Assembly: GCF_002240355.1 (NCBI RefSeq)
Contig: NZ_CP016353.1
Coordinates: 6,239,001-6,303,000 of the forward strand
Reading direction: 5' to 3'
From: Prauserella marina
GTDB taxonomy: Bacteria > Actinomycetota > Actinomycetes > Mycobacteriales > Pseudonocardiaceae
Length of the DNA stretch: 64,000 bases
Part shown: positions 8,099-17,255 of the stretch, in pieces
How the letters are laid out: each line of letters begins with the position of its first letter
Position numbering within the stretch: the stretch's first letter is position 1
Notes under the pieces: model-generated
Databases searched by the model: none
Told to the model about the DNA's origin: nothing
The model's input: the letters and a program-made list of their open reading frames with translations, nothing else
Translations under genes and position numbers: made by a program

Positions 8099-9436
8099 AT
8101 GGTTTCAACGACGACACCGCAGCCCGGCGCTCCATCGAGCAGGTTCGCCCGGGTACTCACCCGCTGGGGACTACCCGCCCCGCTCTTCCTCGGTTATCTC
8201 GGCCTGCTGCTGTTCATGATCGGCGACGGGATCGAATCCGGTTTCATCGCGCCGTTCATGGCCGATCACGGTGCGGGCACCGACATCAGGGCCTCGTACG
8301 TCATCACCGTGTACGGCGTGGCCGTCATGCTGGCCTCGTGGCTGTCGGGCGCGCTGTCCGAACTGTGGGGCCCGCGCAGGGTGATGATGATCGGGCTCGT
8401 CATCTGGCTGGTCTTCGACGTGCTGTTCCTCGCGTTCGCGGTCACCGGCGAGAACTACACACTGATGATCATCACCTACGGCATCAGGGGCTTCGGCTAC
8501 CCGATGTTCGCTTTCGGCTTCCTCGTGTGGATCACCGCCGTCGCTCCCGTCGCCAGGCTCGGCGCCGCCGTCGGCTGGTTCTACTTCGCCTTCACCGGTG
8601 GCCTCCCGACGCTGGGCGCGCTCGTCGCCAGCTTCACCAACCCGATCTTCGGTCAGTACGGAACGCTGTGGCTCTCCGTCGGCCTGCTCGCGCTCGGTGG
8701 CCTCGTCTGTCTGCTCGGCGTCCGCGAACGCACCGGCTACCAGCGACTCGCGCCTCCCGACGTCAAACCCGTGCAGAGCCTCGTCAACAGCGTCTCGATC
8801 GCGTGGAAGAACCCCAGGGTCGGGATCGGGATGGTCGTGCGGATCATCAACACAGCGCCGGAATTCGGCATGCTGGTGTTCTTCCCGACGATCTTCATCA
8901 CCCAGATCGGGTTCGGGGAAAGCCGATGGCTGTTGCTCGTATCGGTCATCTACGGAACCAACATCTTCTTCAACCTGATCTTCGGAGTACTCAGCGACAA
9001 AATCGGCTGGCGCACCACGATCTTCTGGTTCGGCGCGATCGGCTGCGCGATATCGATACTGCTGCTCTATTTCGTACCGCTCTCGCTTGGCGCCGACTAT
9101 TACTGGGTGGCGTTGCTGGTGGGTGCGCTTTACGGGGCGACCTTGGCAGGGTTCGTCCCCATTTCGGCGCTGCTTCCCTCGCTGGCTCCGGAGAACAAGG
9201 GCGGCGCGATGGCGTTGCTGAACCTCGGAGCGGGAGCGGCGGCGTTCGTCGGACCGGCCATCGTGAGCCTGTTCCTCGGACCGGCGGGCGCGGCGGGAGT
9301 CGTCATCATCTTCGCGGCGCTCTACGTGGTCGCCGCGGTGCTGACCAGGTTCCTCAAACTGCCGGAGGCAACGAGAATCGCCGCCGAACAAAACGTCAGC
9401 CTGCAAGAAGTCAGCCGGAAGGCCACCCATTCGTGA
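8099..9436 (+). CDS. MFS polyol transporter, RbtT/DalT (CsbX-like) type
   Basis: A 445-aa major facilitator with about 12 membrane segments. The first helix reads GYLGLLLFMIGDGIESGFI, and later YGIRGFGYPMF and VRIINTAPEFGM; these match the ribitol/D-arabitol transporters RbtT and DalT as I remember them. ATG 8099 follows a CGGAGG ribosome site. It overlaps the downstream FGGY kinase by four bases (GTGA), so uptake and phosphorylation are co-translated. The palindrome at 8046-8062 sits at its promoter. A pentitol or related polyol is the likely substrate; this is inferred from the subfamily. Confidence 0.85.
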   Translation: MVSTTTPQPGAPSSRFARVLTRWGLPAPLFLGYLGLLLFMIGDGIESGFIAPFMADHGAGTDIRASYVITVYGVAVMLASWLSGALSELWGPRRVMMIGLVIWLVFDVLFLAFAVTGENYTLMIITYGIRGFGYPMFAFGFLVWITAVAPVARLGAAVGWFYFAFTGGLPTLGALVASFTNPIFGQYGTLWLSVGLLALGGLVCLLGVRERTGYQRLAPPDVKPVQSLVNSVSIAWKNPRVGIGMVVRIINTAPEFGMLVFFPTIFITQIGFGESRWLLLVSVIYGTNIFFNLIFGVLSDKIGWRTTIFWFGAIGCAISILLLYFVPLSLGADYYWVALLVGALYGATLAGFVPISALLPSLAPENKGGAMALLNLGAGAAAFVGPAIVSLFLGPAGAAGVVIIFAALYVVAAVLTRFLKLPEATRIAAEQNVSLQEVSRKATHS

Positions 9437-10875
9437 GCACGACAATCGGAATCGACGTCGCCACCGCCGGAGTACGCGCTGTCGCGGTGAACGGCGCCGG
9501 TGCCGTGCTCGCGAGTGCTTCGGCGAGGCTGCCCGCACCGCACCGAAGCGGCGACGGCCGCAGCGAGCAGGACGCGTCATCGTGGTGGCCTGCCGTGGAA
9601 GCCGCGATGCTGGCGGTCACGTCCCGACTGCCGTGCGGCGGCGACGACGTCTCCGCCGTAGCGGTGGCCGCGACCTCGGGCACGATCGTCGCCGTCGACG
9701 CGCACGGCGCGGCGGTCGGTCCCGCGCTCATGTACGACGACCGGCGCGGTGCCGCCTTCAACGCCAAGGCGGCCGACATCGGCTCCGCTCGCTGGCATGC
9801 GCTCGGCAGATCGGTGTCGCCGACCGACGCGCTCGGCAGGATCGCGTGGCTGCGCGACAACGTGCCTTCCGCGAGCGGCATCAGACACACCGCCGACGTC
9901 ATCGCGGCTGCTCTGACCGGAACCGCTGTCGCCACCGACTCTTCGCACGCTTTGAAAAGCGGGTACGACGCGCTGCGGGACGAATGGCCGGACGAGGTGT
10001 TCGCCTCCTTCGGCGTCCCCCAGGAATGGCTACCCGATGTCGTCCCACCAACGACAGTGCTCGGCACCGTGAACAAGCCGGTAGCCGGACTACCCTCCGG
10101 CTGCCTCGTCGTCGCGGGAATGACCGACGGTTGCGCGGGTCAGCTCGCCTGTGGAGCAGTCGAACCGGGCCAGTTCGCAGGCATTCTCGGCACGACCTAC
10201 GTGTTGAAGGGAGTCACCGAAAAGCTCGTCCCCGATCCGACCGGCACGATGTACAGCCACCGCCATCCCTCGGGCTGGTGGTTACCAGGCGGTGCGTCCA
10301 ACACCGGTGGCGAATGTGTCGCGGGAACACCGAATCTCGCCGAACTCGACGCCGCCGCGGCCGAACTCGGTCCGGCTTCGGTCGTCGCCTATCCGCTGTG
10401 CAGAGAAGGCGAGCGGTTCCCGTTCGGCAACAAGGACGCGAGAGGATTCGTGATTCCCAAAGCGGCGAACGACATCGAACTACATCGCGCGAGACTGGAA
10501 GGAGTCGCGTTCGTCGAGCGGCTTGCCATCGACCACGTGCGGCGACTGGGAATCACGGTGACCGGGCCGGTTCTCGCCGCGGGCGGCGGCAGCAAGAGTC
10601 CATTGTGGAACCGGATAAGGGCGACCGTCAACGGGCTGGGAATCCAGATTTCCGCCGACGCGGAAACGGGTTACGGAGCCGCCGTGCTGGCCGCGGCGGC
10701 CACTGTGCGGGGCGGTCTCACGGAAGCGGGTGCCCGCACGCGCGGCACCCGTCGGCTCGTGGAGCCGGATGCAACCGAGTCAGCCGCCATGACGGCTTCC
10801 TACCACCGGTTCTGCACCCGGCTCCACGAGTACGGCTGGATCGACGACGAGTTGTGCGCGGTCGCGCTGCGGTGA
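9433..10875 (+). CDS. FGGY-family kinase, D-ribulose kinase-like
   Basis: A 480-aa FGGY sugar kinase beginning with GTG at 9433 inside the MFS stop; the same frame stays open far upstream, but that part is antisense-like noise within the MFS gene. Motifs seen are GIDVATAGVRAVAVN (phosphate 1), ATSGTIVAVD and LMYDDRRG in the sugar-binding domain, GMTDGCAGQLACG with the catalytic Asp, and AAGGGSKSPLW (adenosine). The YDDRR and TDGCA patterns resemble the SePSK/AtXK1 group described as D-ribulose kinases, which would suit a ribitol-type transporter. It is the second FGGY kinase of the island, so two ketoses or two steps are handled. Confidence 0.84.
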   Translation: MSTTIGIDVATAGVRAVAVNGAGAVLASASARLPAPHRSGDGRSEQDASSWWPAVEAAMLAVTSRLPCGGDDVSAVAVAATSGTIVAVDAHGAAVGPALMYDDRRGAAFNAKAADIGSARWHALGRSVSPTDALGRIAWLRDNVPSASGIRHTADVIAAALTGTAVATDSSHALKSGYDALRDEWPDEVFASFGVPQEWLPDVVPPTTVLGTVNKPVAGLPSGCLVVAGMTDGCAGQLACGAVEPGQFAGILGTTYVLKGVTEKLVPDPTGTMYSHRHPSGWWLPGGASNTGGECVAGTPNLAELDAAAAELGPASVVAYPLCREGERFPFGNKDARGFVIPKAANDIELHRARLEGVAFVERLAIDHVRRLGITVTGPVLAAGGGSKSPLWNRIRATVNGLGIQISADAETGYGAAVLAAAATVRGGLTEAGARTRGTRRLVEPDATESAAMTASYHRFCTRLHEYGWIDDELCAVALR

Positions 10876-10892
10876 CCAACCGGCACGACAAC

Positions 10893-11801
10893 TCAGGCCG
10901 GCTGCTTCGCTGACTTCTTCGCGGCTGCCGCTGCCTCCATCTCGGCCTCCGGCGGCGGGCCGAGCCGTTCAAGGGCGTCCTGGAGCGCGGTGTGACTGGC
11001 GGCGAGCCGCTCCGCGACCCGGTTGCGCAGCTCAATCGACTCGGACCTCATGGTCGTCGCCTCGGCGAGCTTGGCCTCCGCGTCGGCGATCAGCTCGTCG
11101 GTGCGGGCCTTGGTAGTGGCCTTCAGGTCGGCGGCGTACTTCTCGGCCTCGCCCTTCAGCGCCGCGATCTCCTCGGCGGAGGTCTTCTCGGCCGCGACGA
11201 TCTTCTCCTGCGAGGACTTCTCGGCCGCGGCGATCCTGTCGGCGGAGACCTTCTCGTTGTCGGCGACCTTCGTCGCGGAAGCCTGCTCCGCGGCGGCGAT
11301 GTTGTCGGCGGACTGCTTCTCGGCGGCGGCCCTGCGCTGTCCGGCCTCCTGATCGAGTTCTTCTCGCCGCTGCTCGGCCTGCTTCGCGAATTCCTCGGCG
11401 TCCGCGCGAGCCTTCTCCCTGGTCTTGTCGGCGTAGGCGTCGGCGGCGGCGCGCGTGTCGGATGCGTCGGCCTCGGCCTTCTGCCGCAGGTCCGAGATCT
11501 CCTCCTCGGCGAGGCGCATCATCGTCTTGACCCGCTCGCTCATGGCCGCCGGCCCTGCCGGGTCCTCGACCATTCTCGTCAGCGCGGCCTTGGCCTCTGA
11601 CAGCTCCTGCTGGGCGTAGCTCAGAGCCTTCGTGAGATCGGAGACCGCCGCGGTGGCCTCGTCCCTGCTTCGCGCGGTCTGCTTGTAATCCTTGGACAGC
11701 TTCTTCAGATGTTCGTCGACCTGAACCTGATCGTAGCCGCGAAAAACGGTGGTGAACTGGGTTGACTTGTTGGGGTTCGGGGGTGCTCCGGCTTCTGCCA
11801 T
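10893..11801 (-). CDS. DivIVA-domain coiled-coil protein
   Basis: A 302-aa protein with a short N-terminal DivIVA-like segment (FRGYDQVQVDEHLKKLSKDY, residues 20-39) followed by an uninterrupted Ala/Glu/Lys/Arg-rich coiled coil to about residue 285. The middle has repeated AAEK(Q/S)SA-type units. Such proteins associate with curved membrane at poles or septa in actinobacteria. The short tail is Ala/Lys rich. It is smaller and more Ala-rich than Wag31 and is not in the ftsZ-sepF neighbourhood, so it is a paralogue rather than the essential polar-growth DivIVA. The function is inferred from the domain only. Confidence 0.75.
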   Translation of the reverse strand: MAEAGAPPNPNKSTQFTTVFRGYDQVQVDEHLKKLSKDYKQTARSRDEATAAVSDLTKALSYAQQELSEAKAALTRMVEDPAGPAAMSERVKTMMRLAEEEISDLRQKAEADASDTRAAADAYADKTREKARADAEEFAKQAEQRREELDQEAGQRRAAAEKQSADNIAAAEQASATKVADNEKVSADRIAAAEKSSQEKIVAAEKTSAEEIAALKGEAEKYAADLKATTKARTDELIADAEAKLAEATTMRSESIELRNRVAERLAASHTALQDALERLGPPPEAEMEAAAAAKKSAKQPA

Positions 11802-12023
11802 CCGGCAACCTTAATGAGTCCACAGGCGGAATCCCATACCTCCGAACGGACGCATTCTCGCTCGGCCCGATACTGTGCGTTGAGCGCGGCGTCGTCCTGG
11901 GCGGAACGCCACGCGGAGCAGGCCGTTCCGCCTGGTCAGCGCGACACCCGAGCAGGTGGACGGCCATGGCGCCGGTGCGGCGGCGCACGCATGATTGCGG
12001 TGATCGAGGGAGGAGGTCCGGTT

Positions 12024-13253
12024 GTGGACGCGGTCCTCGACGACCTCGCGCGGCACTGGCCGTTGTACGCGGCGATCCCGTTCGTCGCAGCGTTGATCGG
12101 TTATGTCACCAAGCGTGTGGCAATCGAGATGATGTTTCGGCCACTTGAGTGGGTCGGCATCAAGGGAACTTTTCTCGGCTGGCAGGGCGTCGTGCCGAGG
12201 CACGGCGGCCGGATGGCGGCCATCGCGACCGACCTGCTGACCAAGAACCTGCTCGACATCAGGGACGTCTTCGACCGGATCGACCCGGAACGCATCGCGA
12301 AGGAAGTCGAGCAGCCGCTGCTGCGGGCCGTCGACGAGATCGCGAGGGACGTCGCGATCCAATGTCATCCCCGGGCGTGGGAACGAATGCCGCCGATGGT
12401 GCGGGAGCTGATCATCAAGCAGCTCCAGGCGTCGTCGCCCCAGCTCGTGCGCCAGCTCATGGACGAGCTGCGTGCCAACCTCGACGACATTCTCGACGTC
12501 AAGCACATGACGGTGCAGCGGCTCACCAAGGACAAGGCCCTGCTCGTCAAGTTGATCAGGGAGACGTCCCGGCCGGAGATGGCGTTCATCGCGCGATCAG
12601 GCATCTACTTCGGGTTCGTACTCGGCATCGTGCAGTCGATCATCTGGGCGCTCACCAAGGAACCGCTGGTCATGCCCATTTTCGGTGCGTGCATCGGTCT
12701 GCTCACCGATTGGCTCGCCATCAAATTGATCTTCGTGCCACGCGAGCCGATCAAGCTGTTCCGCCGCTTCACGGTGCAGGGCAAGTTCCAGCGCCGCAGG
12801 GCAGAGGTGGCAAAGCAGTACGGGGAGCTGATCGCCCGCGAAGTACTCACGGTGCCGAACCTGATGGACGCGCTGCTGCGCGGACCTCGCTCCGACCGGT
12901 TGTACGCGATGATCCGCAGGATGGTCGCCGACAGCATCGACCAGCAGGCCAACGCGGCAAAACCACTGGTGACCATGGCCATCGGCAGTCAGCGCCTTGA
13001 AGAGATGAAGGCGGCGGCAGGCACGAAGGCGATCGAGCGGCTTCCCGAAACGGCCTCACACGCCGAGGGCTATCTGACCAAGGCGATGGACGTGGCCAAC
13101 ATGGTCGAGGAACGCATGATGCGGCTGACGCCGGTCGAATACGAGGGCCTGCTCCGGCCCGCGTTCCGGCAGGACGAGTGGAAGCTCATCGTCGTGGGCG
13201 GTGTGATCGGGTTCATCGTCGGTGAGCTGCAGGTTCTGCTGATGCTGCACTGA
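12024..13253 (+). CDS. DUF445 family membrane protein
   Basis: About 409 aa. A hydrophobic segment follows the N-terminus (YAAIPFVAALIGYVTKRVAI), a long charged helical region comes next, a second hydrophobic block (GIYFGFVLGIVQSIIWAL and GACIGLLTDWLAIKLIFVP) lies mid-protein, and a C-terminal helix (VVGGVIGFIVGELQVLLML) ends it. The two GY/GLLTDWLAIK segments are internal repeats typical of DUF445. I prefer GTG 12024 because AGGAGGT precedes it by 6 bp; ATG 11991 in the same frame is the alternative. Its function is unknown; related proteins in other bacteria are envelope associated. Confidence 0.82.
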   Translation: MDAVLDDLARHWPLYAAIPFVAALIGYVTKRVAIEMMFRPLEWVGIKGTFLGWQGVVPRHGGRMAAIATDLLTKNLLDIRDVFDRIDPERIAKEVEQPLLRAVDEIARDVAIQCHPRAWERMPPMVRELIIKQLQASSPQLVRQLMDELRANLDDILDVKHMTVQRLTKDKALLVKLIRETSRPEMAFIARSGIYFGFVLGIVQSIIWALTKEPLVMPIFGACIGLLTDWLAIKLIFVPREPIKLFRRFTVQGKFQRRRAEVAKQYGELIAREVLTVPNLMDALLRGPRSDRLYAMIRRMVADSIDQQANAAKPLVTMAIGSQRLEEMKAAAGTKAIERLPETASHAEGYLTKAMDVANMVEERMMRLTPVEYEGLLRPAFRQDEWKLIVVGGVIGFIVGELQVLLMLH

Positions 13254-13282
13254 GCGAGCAGTGCGATGACTAACGTGAGAGC

Positions 13283-14593
13283 GTGTCCAACCCGCAGCGC
13301 GACCTCCCCGCCGTGCACGAGGCATGGTTACCGAGGGAACACGCCCTACACCGGCCCCGGCACGGTGGAAGGCAACTCGTCGCGCTGATCAGTGCGCTGG
13401 TGTTCTTCCTCGCGCCCAACCTGATGTGGGTGTTCGGCGCACGGCCTGCCGAGATCGAGAACCACGAGCTGGCCGGGTTTCCCGGCATCACCAGCGGCTG
13501 GGCGTTCTTCACCGACCTGCCGACGTGGGCGACCGACCAGCTCGTGTTCAGGGCCGGTGCCATCGAGGCGGCCGACGCGATCAGCAGGACGTTCTTCGGC
13601 GAGCCCGCCCCGCTCGATCAGGGCGGCCCAGGCAACTCCGGACCGCTGCCGGGAGACGCACCGCCGACGTCGAGCACGGAAAGCCCGTCTCAGCCGGGCA
13701 CCACGGAGGCCGAACAGGGCTACCGGAGGGTCATCGAGGGCAAGAACGGCTGGCTCTACTACGGCTACGACGTCGACGGCAAATGCTCACCCAATCGCCC
13801 TTTCGCCGAAACACTCGGCAAGGTGGATGAGCTGCGCGGCGCGGTCGAGGACTCGGGGCGGCGATTCGTGTTCGTGGTCGTACCCGACAAGGCGACGATG
13901 GTCCCGCAAAACCTGCCGGACGACTACGCGGGCAAGGATTGCGCCATCCCGGCCGGCCGGGAGTTCTGGCGGCTCGTCGGTCAGCAGACGTCGGCGCTCG
14001 ACCTGCGAGGGAGACTCGCGCAGGCGGAAAGCGTGCTCGGCAAACCCGTGTACTACCCCAACGACTCGCACTGGACCGACGAAGGTTCCATCGTGATGAC
14101 AAGGGAAATCGCGGAGGCGATCCAGCCGGGTGTGTCAGCGACGTGGCAGAGCCAGGGAGGCGGTTGGGGTATCGGCATGGCCGACCTTGCCCGGCTGCTC
14201 GGCCGGACCGAGGACAAGTTCACGCTCACGTACAACCTGCGGCCTGACGGCGTCAACGACCGCACCAGGAACCAGCTGACCAACCTGGACGCTCCGACGC
14301 ACCTCACCGCCGAGCCCATCGACGCGACCGTCAACGACCGGACACTCATCTTCGGCGACTCGTTCACGGCGGCGTCTTCCAGCTATCTCCCCGCCGGTTT
14401 CAGTGACCTGACCATCCTCGGTTACCCCTCCATGGGGGACAACATGACGACCACGATCGACGCGTTCGTCGACTCGGAAGTCGTTGTCGTCCAAGCGATC
14501 GAGCGCTCGGTCGCCGGCGGCAACCTGCCCTTCACCGATCAGGGGTTCATCGACCAGGTGCGGAAGGCGATGGCAGCGCGGCCGGTTCGCTGA
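13283..14593 (+). CDS. AlgX/AlgJ-like SGNH hydrolase-fold protein
   Basis: A 436-aa membrane-anchored protein. After a basic N-terminus it has one membrane segment (LVALISALVFFLAPNLMWVF), then an extracytoplasmic domain. The D-x-HW motif NDSHWTDEG near residue 260 and the GDSFTAASS nucleophile block near residue 357 are those of the SGNH hydrolase-like domain found in alginate O-acetylation proteins AlgX and AlgJ. A Ser/Pro/Glu-rich linker lies around residues 115-145. No MBOAT acyltransferase partner is nearby. GTG start 13283. The 3' end overlaps the convergent zinc permease by 47 bp. It probably acetylates or deacetylates an envelope glycan. Confidence 0.75.
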   Translation: MSNPQRDLPAVHEAWLPREHALHRPRHGGRQLVALISALVFFLAPNLMWVFGARPAEIENHELAGFPGITSGWAFFTDLPTWATDQLVFRAGAIEAADAISRTFFGEPAPLDQGGPGNSGPLPGDAPPTSSTESPSQPGTTEAEQGYRRVIEGKNGWLYYGYDVDGKCSPNRPFAETLGKVDELRGAVEDSGRRFVFVVVPDKATMVPQNLPDDYAGKDCAIPAGREFWRLVGQQTSALDLRGRLAQAESVLGKPVYYPNDSHWTDEGSIVMTREIAEAIQPGVSATWQSQGGGWGIGMADLARLLGRTEDKFTLTYNLRPDGVNDRTRNQLTNLDAPTHLTAEPIDATVNDRTLIFGDSFTAASSSYLPAGFSDLTILGYPSMGDNMTTTIDAFVDSEVVVVQAIERSVAGGNLPFTDQGFIDQVRKAMAARPVR

Positions 14594-15437
14594 CCGGTTC
14601 TTTCCGTGTGCGCCCCCGGAAGTACGCGATGCTTCTGCACACGAGATAGATCAGGAACGAGATGGCGGTGACGAAGAAACTCACCGGCGCACCAGGGGCA
14701 AGCGAGAGGATGATGCCGCCGAGCGCGGCTACCTCGGCGAAGACGACGGCAAGCACCGTTGCCTTCCACGGGCTCGCCGTCACTCTCGCGGCAGCGGCCG
14801 CGGGGGTCACCATGAGCGCGACGACGAGCAACGCGCCCACGATCTGCACGCCGAGCGCGGTCGCGATGCCCACGAGCACGGCGAAGACAGGGGAGAGCAG
14901 GCGAACGGGCACGCCCCGCGCCGTCGCGACGGCGGGGTCGACGGTCGCGAACAGCAGCGGCCGGTAGATCAGCGCGAGTACGGCGAGCACCACAACGGAG
15001 GAGATGACGAGCACTGTGACATCGGTGCTGTCGACGGCGACGATCTGTCCGACGAGGATGCCGAACTTGTTCGAGGCCCTTCCCGGGTAGTACCACAGCA
15101 GCAGCACACCGAGGCCGAGTCCGAACGAGAGGATGACGCCGATGACCGAGTCGCGATCGGACTCCCTCCCGCCGAGCAGCCCGAGCAGGAGTGCCGCGAT
15201 CACGGCCCCTGCGAGCGCGCCGTAGCTCACGCCGATACCGATGAGCAACGCGGCGGCGGCACCGGTGAAGGCCAGTTCCGCCGTCCCGTGCACGGCGAAG
15301 GACATGCGGCGCATCACGATCAGCGGGCCGAGCACACCGGCGACGAGGCCGAGTACGGCCGCGGCGAGCAGCGCCGTCTGCACGAAGTCGATGCCGAGCA
15401 GTTTCGCCGTGAGTTCGAAGTCGAACAGCTTGTCCAT
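14547..15437 (-). CDS. Zinc/manganese ABC transporter permease (ZnuB-like)
   Basis: A 296-aa ABC-3 family permease with about eight hydrophobic segments. The family sequence MRRMSFAVHGTAELAFTGAA and the later GVQIVGALLVVALMVTPAAAA are characteristic. ATG 15437 lies 5 bp after the ATPase stop; a TTG overlapping that stop is possible. It forms the membrane part of the importer encoded by the three-gene minus-strand operon (binding protein, ATPase, permease). The C-terminus is Pro/Ser rich and overlaps the AlgX-like gene on the other strand. Confidence 0.88.
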   Translation of the reverse strand: MDKLFDFELTAKLLGIDFVQTALLAAAVLGLVAGVLGPLIVMRRMSFAVHGTAELAFTGAAAALLIGIGVSYGALAGAVIAALLLGLLGGRESDRDSVIGVILSFGLGLGVLLLWYYPGRASNKFGILVGQIVAVDSTDVTVLVISSVVVLAVLALIYRPLLFATVDPAVATARGVPVRLLSPVFAVLVGIATALGVQIVGALLVVALMVTPAAAAARVTASPWKATVLAVVFAEVAALGGIILSLAPGAPVSFFVTAISFLIYLVCRSIAYFRGRTRKEPVSEPAALPSPSAPGR

Positions 15438-15442
15438 GCCGG

Positions 15443-16267
15443 TCAATGCACCCGTTCGTCAGCGTGGTGATGCACCTGGTCCTCGCAGAGGGCGCTCTGG
15501 GTGCCCGCGACGTGGATCTGCCCGCCGACCTTGATGACCTCGATCTTCGCTCCGTACAGTTCGGACAGCGTGGCCGAGTTCATCACCTCGTCCGGCTTGC
15601 CGATCCTGAATTGACCGTTGACCAGGTAGAGCACTCGATCCACATAGGACAGGATCGGATTGATCTCGTGGGTGACGAAGAGGACGGCCGTTTCGGCTTC
15701 CCTGCGCCGCTTGTCGATGAGCTCGCTGACGATGCGCTGGTGGGTGAGGTCGAGCGAGGCGAGCGGTTCGTCGCACAACAGCAGTTCCGGCTCGCCGATG
15801 AGAGCCTGCGCGACACGTAGCCGCTGCTGTTCGCCTCCGGAGAGCCTGCCGACAGGAGAGGTGGCATAGGACTCGGCACCGACGGAGGCGACAGCGGCAT
15901 CGACCTTGCGCCGCCGCGCACCCATACCTCTCAGGCCGACGCCCCAGTGATGCCCGTCGAGACCGAGACCGACGAGGTCGGTACCGCGCAGCGTGAGCGC
16001 CTCGTCCATCGCGCGCTGCTGCGGGATGTAGCCGACCTTGTTGTTGCCCCTGCCCGGCGGCCTTCCCACGACACTGACCTTGCCCTCGCTCAGCGAGTTG
16101 AGCCCGAGCAACACCCTGAGCAAGCTGGTTTTTCCCGAGCCGTTGGGTCCGAGCACGGCGAGGAATTCGCCGGGCTCGACCTTGAGGTCGAGCCCGGACC
16201 ACAGGGTGCGCTCGCCGAAGCGCAACGCCGCTTCCCCGATCTCGACCGGCAGGCTGGGTTGGCTCAT
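15443..16267 (-). CDS. Zinc/manganese ABC transporter ATP-binding protein (ZnuC-like)
   Basis: A 274-aa ABC ATPase. The Walker A motif is GPNGSGKTS near residue 40, the Q-loop is IPQQ, the signature is LSGGEQQRLRVAQAL, and Walker B is LLLCDEPLASLDL with the H-loop in VTHEIN. The C-terminal tail is His rich (HHHADERVH), as in several metal transporters. It abuts the binding-protein stop without a gap and is followed by the permease. The energising subunit of the same zinc importer. Confidence 0.88.
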   Translation of the reverse strand: MSQPSLPVEIGEAALRFGERTLWSGLDLKVEPGEFLAVLGPNGSGKTSLLRVLLGLNSLSEGKVSVVGRPPGRGNNKVGYIPQQRAMDEALTLRGTDLVGLGLDGHHWGVGLRGMGARRRKVDAAVASVGAESYATSPVGRLSGGEQQRLRVAQALIGEPELLLCDEPLASLDLTHQRIVSELIDKRRREAETAVLFVTHEINPILSYVDRVLYLVNGQFRIGKPDEVMNSATLSELYGAKIEVIKVGGQIHVAGTQSALCEDQVHHHADERVH

Positions 16268-17224
16268 CTAGGTGTTCAGGGCTCCCGACAACGCGTCAAT
16301 CTGACCACTCATCCACGAAATGTAGTCGGTGACTCCTTCGGGAAGTGTCTCGGTCAGGTTCACGACCGGCACGCCCGCGCTCTTGGCCTGGTCGGTGATC
16401 TTCGTCGTCACCGGCGTGACCGTCTGTTCGTTGTTGACGACGGCCGCGACCTGCTTGCCCGTGACAAGCTGGCTCATCTCCTCCTGAGCCGCGACGGGTA
16501 CGTCGGTCTCGTTCTCGATGGCGTTCGCGAAATCGGGTGGGGTGATGTCTTCGATGTGCGCCGATTCGAGCAGGTAGTGCGCGACGGGCTCGGTGGCGAC
16601 GACCTTGGTGCCGTCATGTTCATCACCGATCCGGGTGAGGCTCTGGTTCAGCTCGTCGAGCTCGCCCTTGAACGCGGCGGCGTTGTCGGCGAATTCCTGC
16701 TTGGCTCCCGGGTCGACCTCGCCGAAGCTCGCGGCGAGCTGGTCGGCGACCTCGCCGACCGTGGTCAGGTCGTACCAGACGTGCTCGTTGCCCTCACCAT
16801 GCTCGTGCCCGTGGTCATGCCCGTGGTCGTGGTCGTGGCCCTCCTCGGAGTCGGCGACCGCGACGACGGACTTCGCCTCGGGAGCCTGTTCAGCCATCTT
16901 GGTGAAGAAGTCGTCGTAGCCGCCGCCGTTGGAGACGAGCACGTCGGCAGTGGTGACCTCGGCAGCGTCGGCGGCGGTTGCCTGGTAGGAGTGCGGATCG
17001 GCGCTGGGATCGTCGATGATCGAGGTGATGGCGACCTTGTCGCCTCCGACGGCGGCCGCGACGCTGCCCCATACGTTGGTGGAGGCGATCACCGCGATCC
17101 GGCCGTCAGCGGCACCGCCGTCCTCGCCGCTCCCGCATGCGGCGACGGCCGCGAGCAGCCCTGTGACCATCGGGACCGCGACCAGCAGCCGTCTCCCGCG
17201 CGAAGCGTTCATCGACATCCTCAC
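16268..17224 (-). CDS. Zinc ABC transporter substrate-binding lipoprotein (ZnuA-like)
   Basis: A 318-aa cluster A-I metal-binding lipoprotein. The signal peptide ends in a lipobox (AAVAAC, Cys about residue 30). The His/Asp-rich flexible loop HDHDHGHDHGHEHGEGNEH near residues 129-147 is typical of zinc-specific ZnuA proteins and argues for zinc over manganese. Metal ligands are expected at DPHSYQ (His), NEHVWYD (His), the ATEPVAHYL His and a C-terminal acidic residue. GTG start with GAGGAA upstream. An imperfect Zur-like palindrome lies 32 bp upstream of the start codon. Confidence 0.9.
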   Translation of the reverse strand: MRMSMNASRGRRLLVAVPMVTGLLAAVAACGSGEDGGAADGRIAVIASTNVWGSVAAAVGGDKVAITSIIDDPSADPHSYQATAADAAEVTTADVLVSNGGGYDDFFTKMAEQAPEAKSVVAVADSEEGHDHDHGHDHGHEHGEGNEHVWYDLTTVGEVADQLAASFGEVDPGAKQEFADNAAAFKGELDELNQSLTRIGDEHDGTKVVATEPVAHYLLESAHIEDITPPDFANAIENETDVPVAAQEEMSQLVTGKQVAAVVNNEQTVTPVTTKITDQAKSAGVPVVNLTETLPEGVTDYISWMSGQIDALSGALNT

Positions 17225-17255
17225 TCAGCAATTCCTCGTAATGACAGGGAGTGTA

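Noticed and set aside
8338-9432. Long N-terminal extension of the second FGGY kinase
   Set aside because: It lies inside the MFS gene in another frame, Arg-rich and without homology; the GTG overlapping the MFS stop is the proper start.
2381-10875. Known erythritol/threitol pathway of mycobacteria
   Set aside because: There is no polyol dehydrogenase, RpiB-type isomerase or intact DhaK-type kinase here, so the match would be forced.
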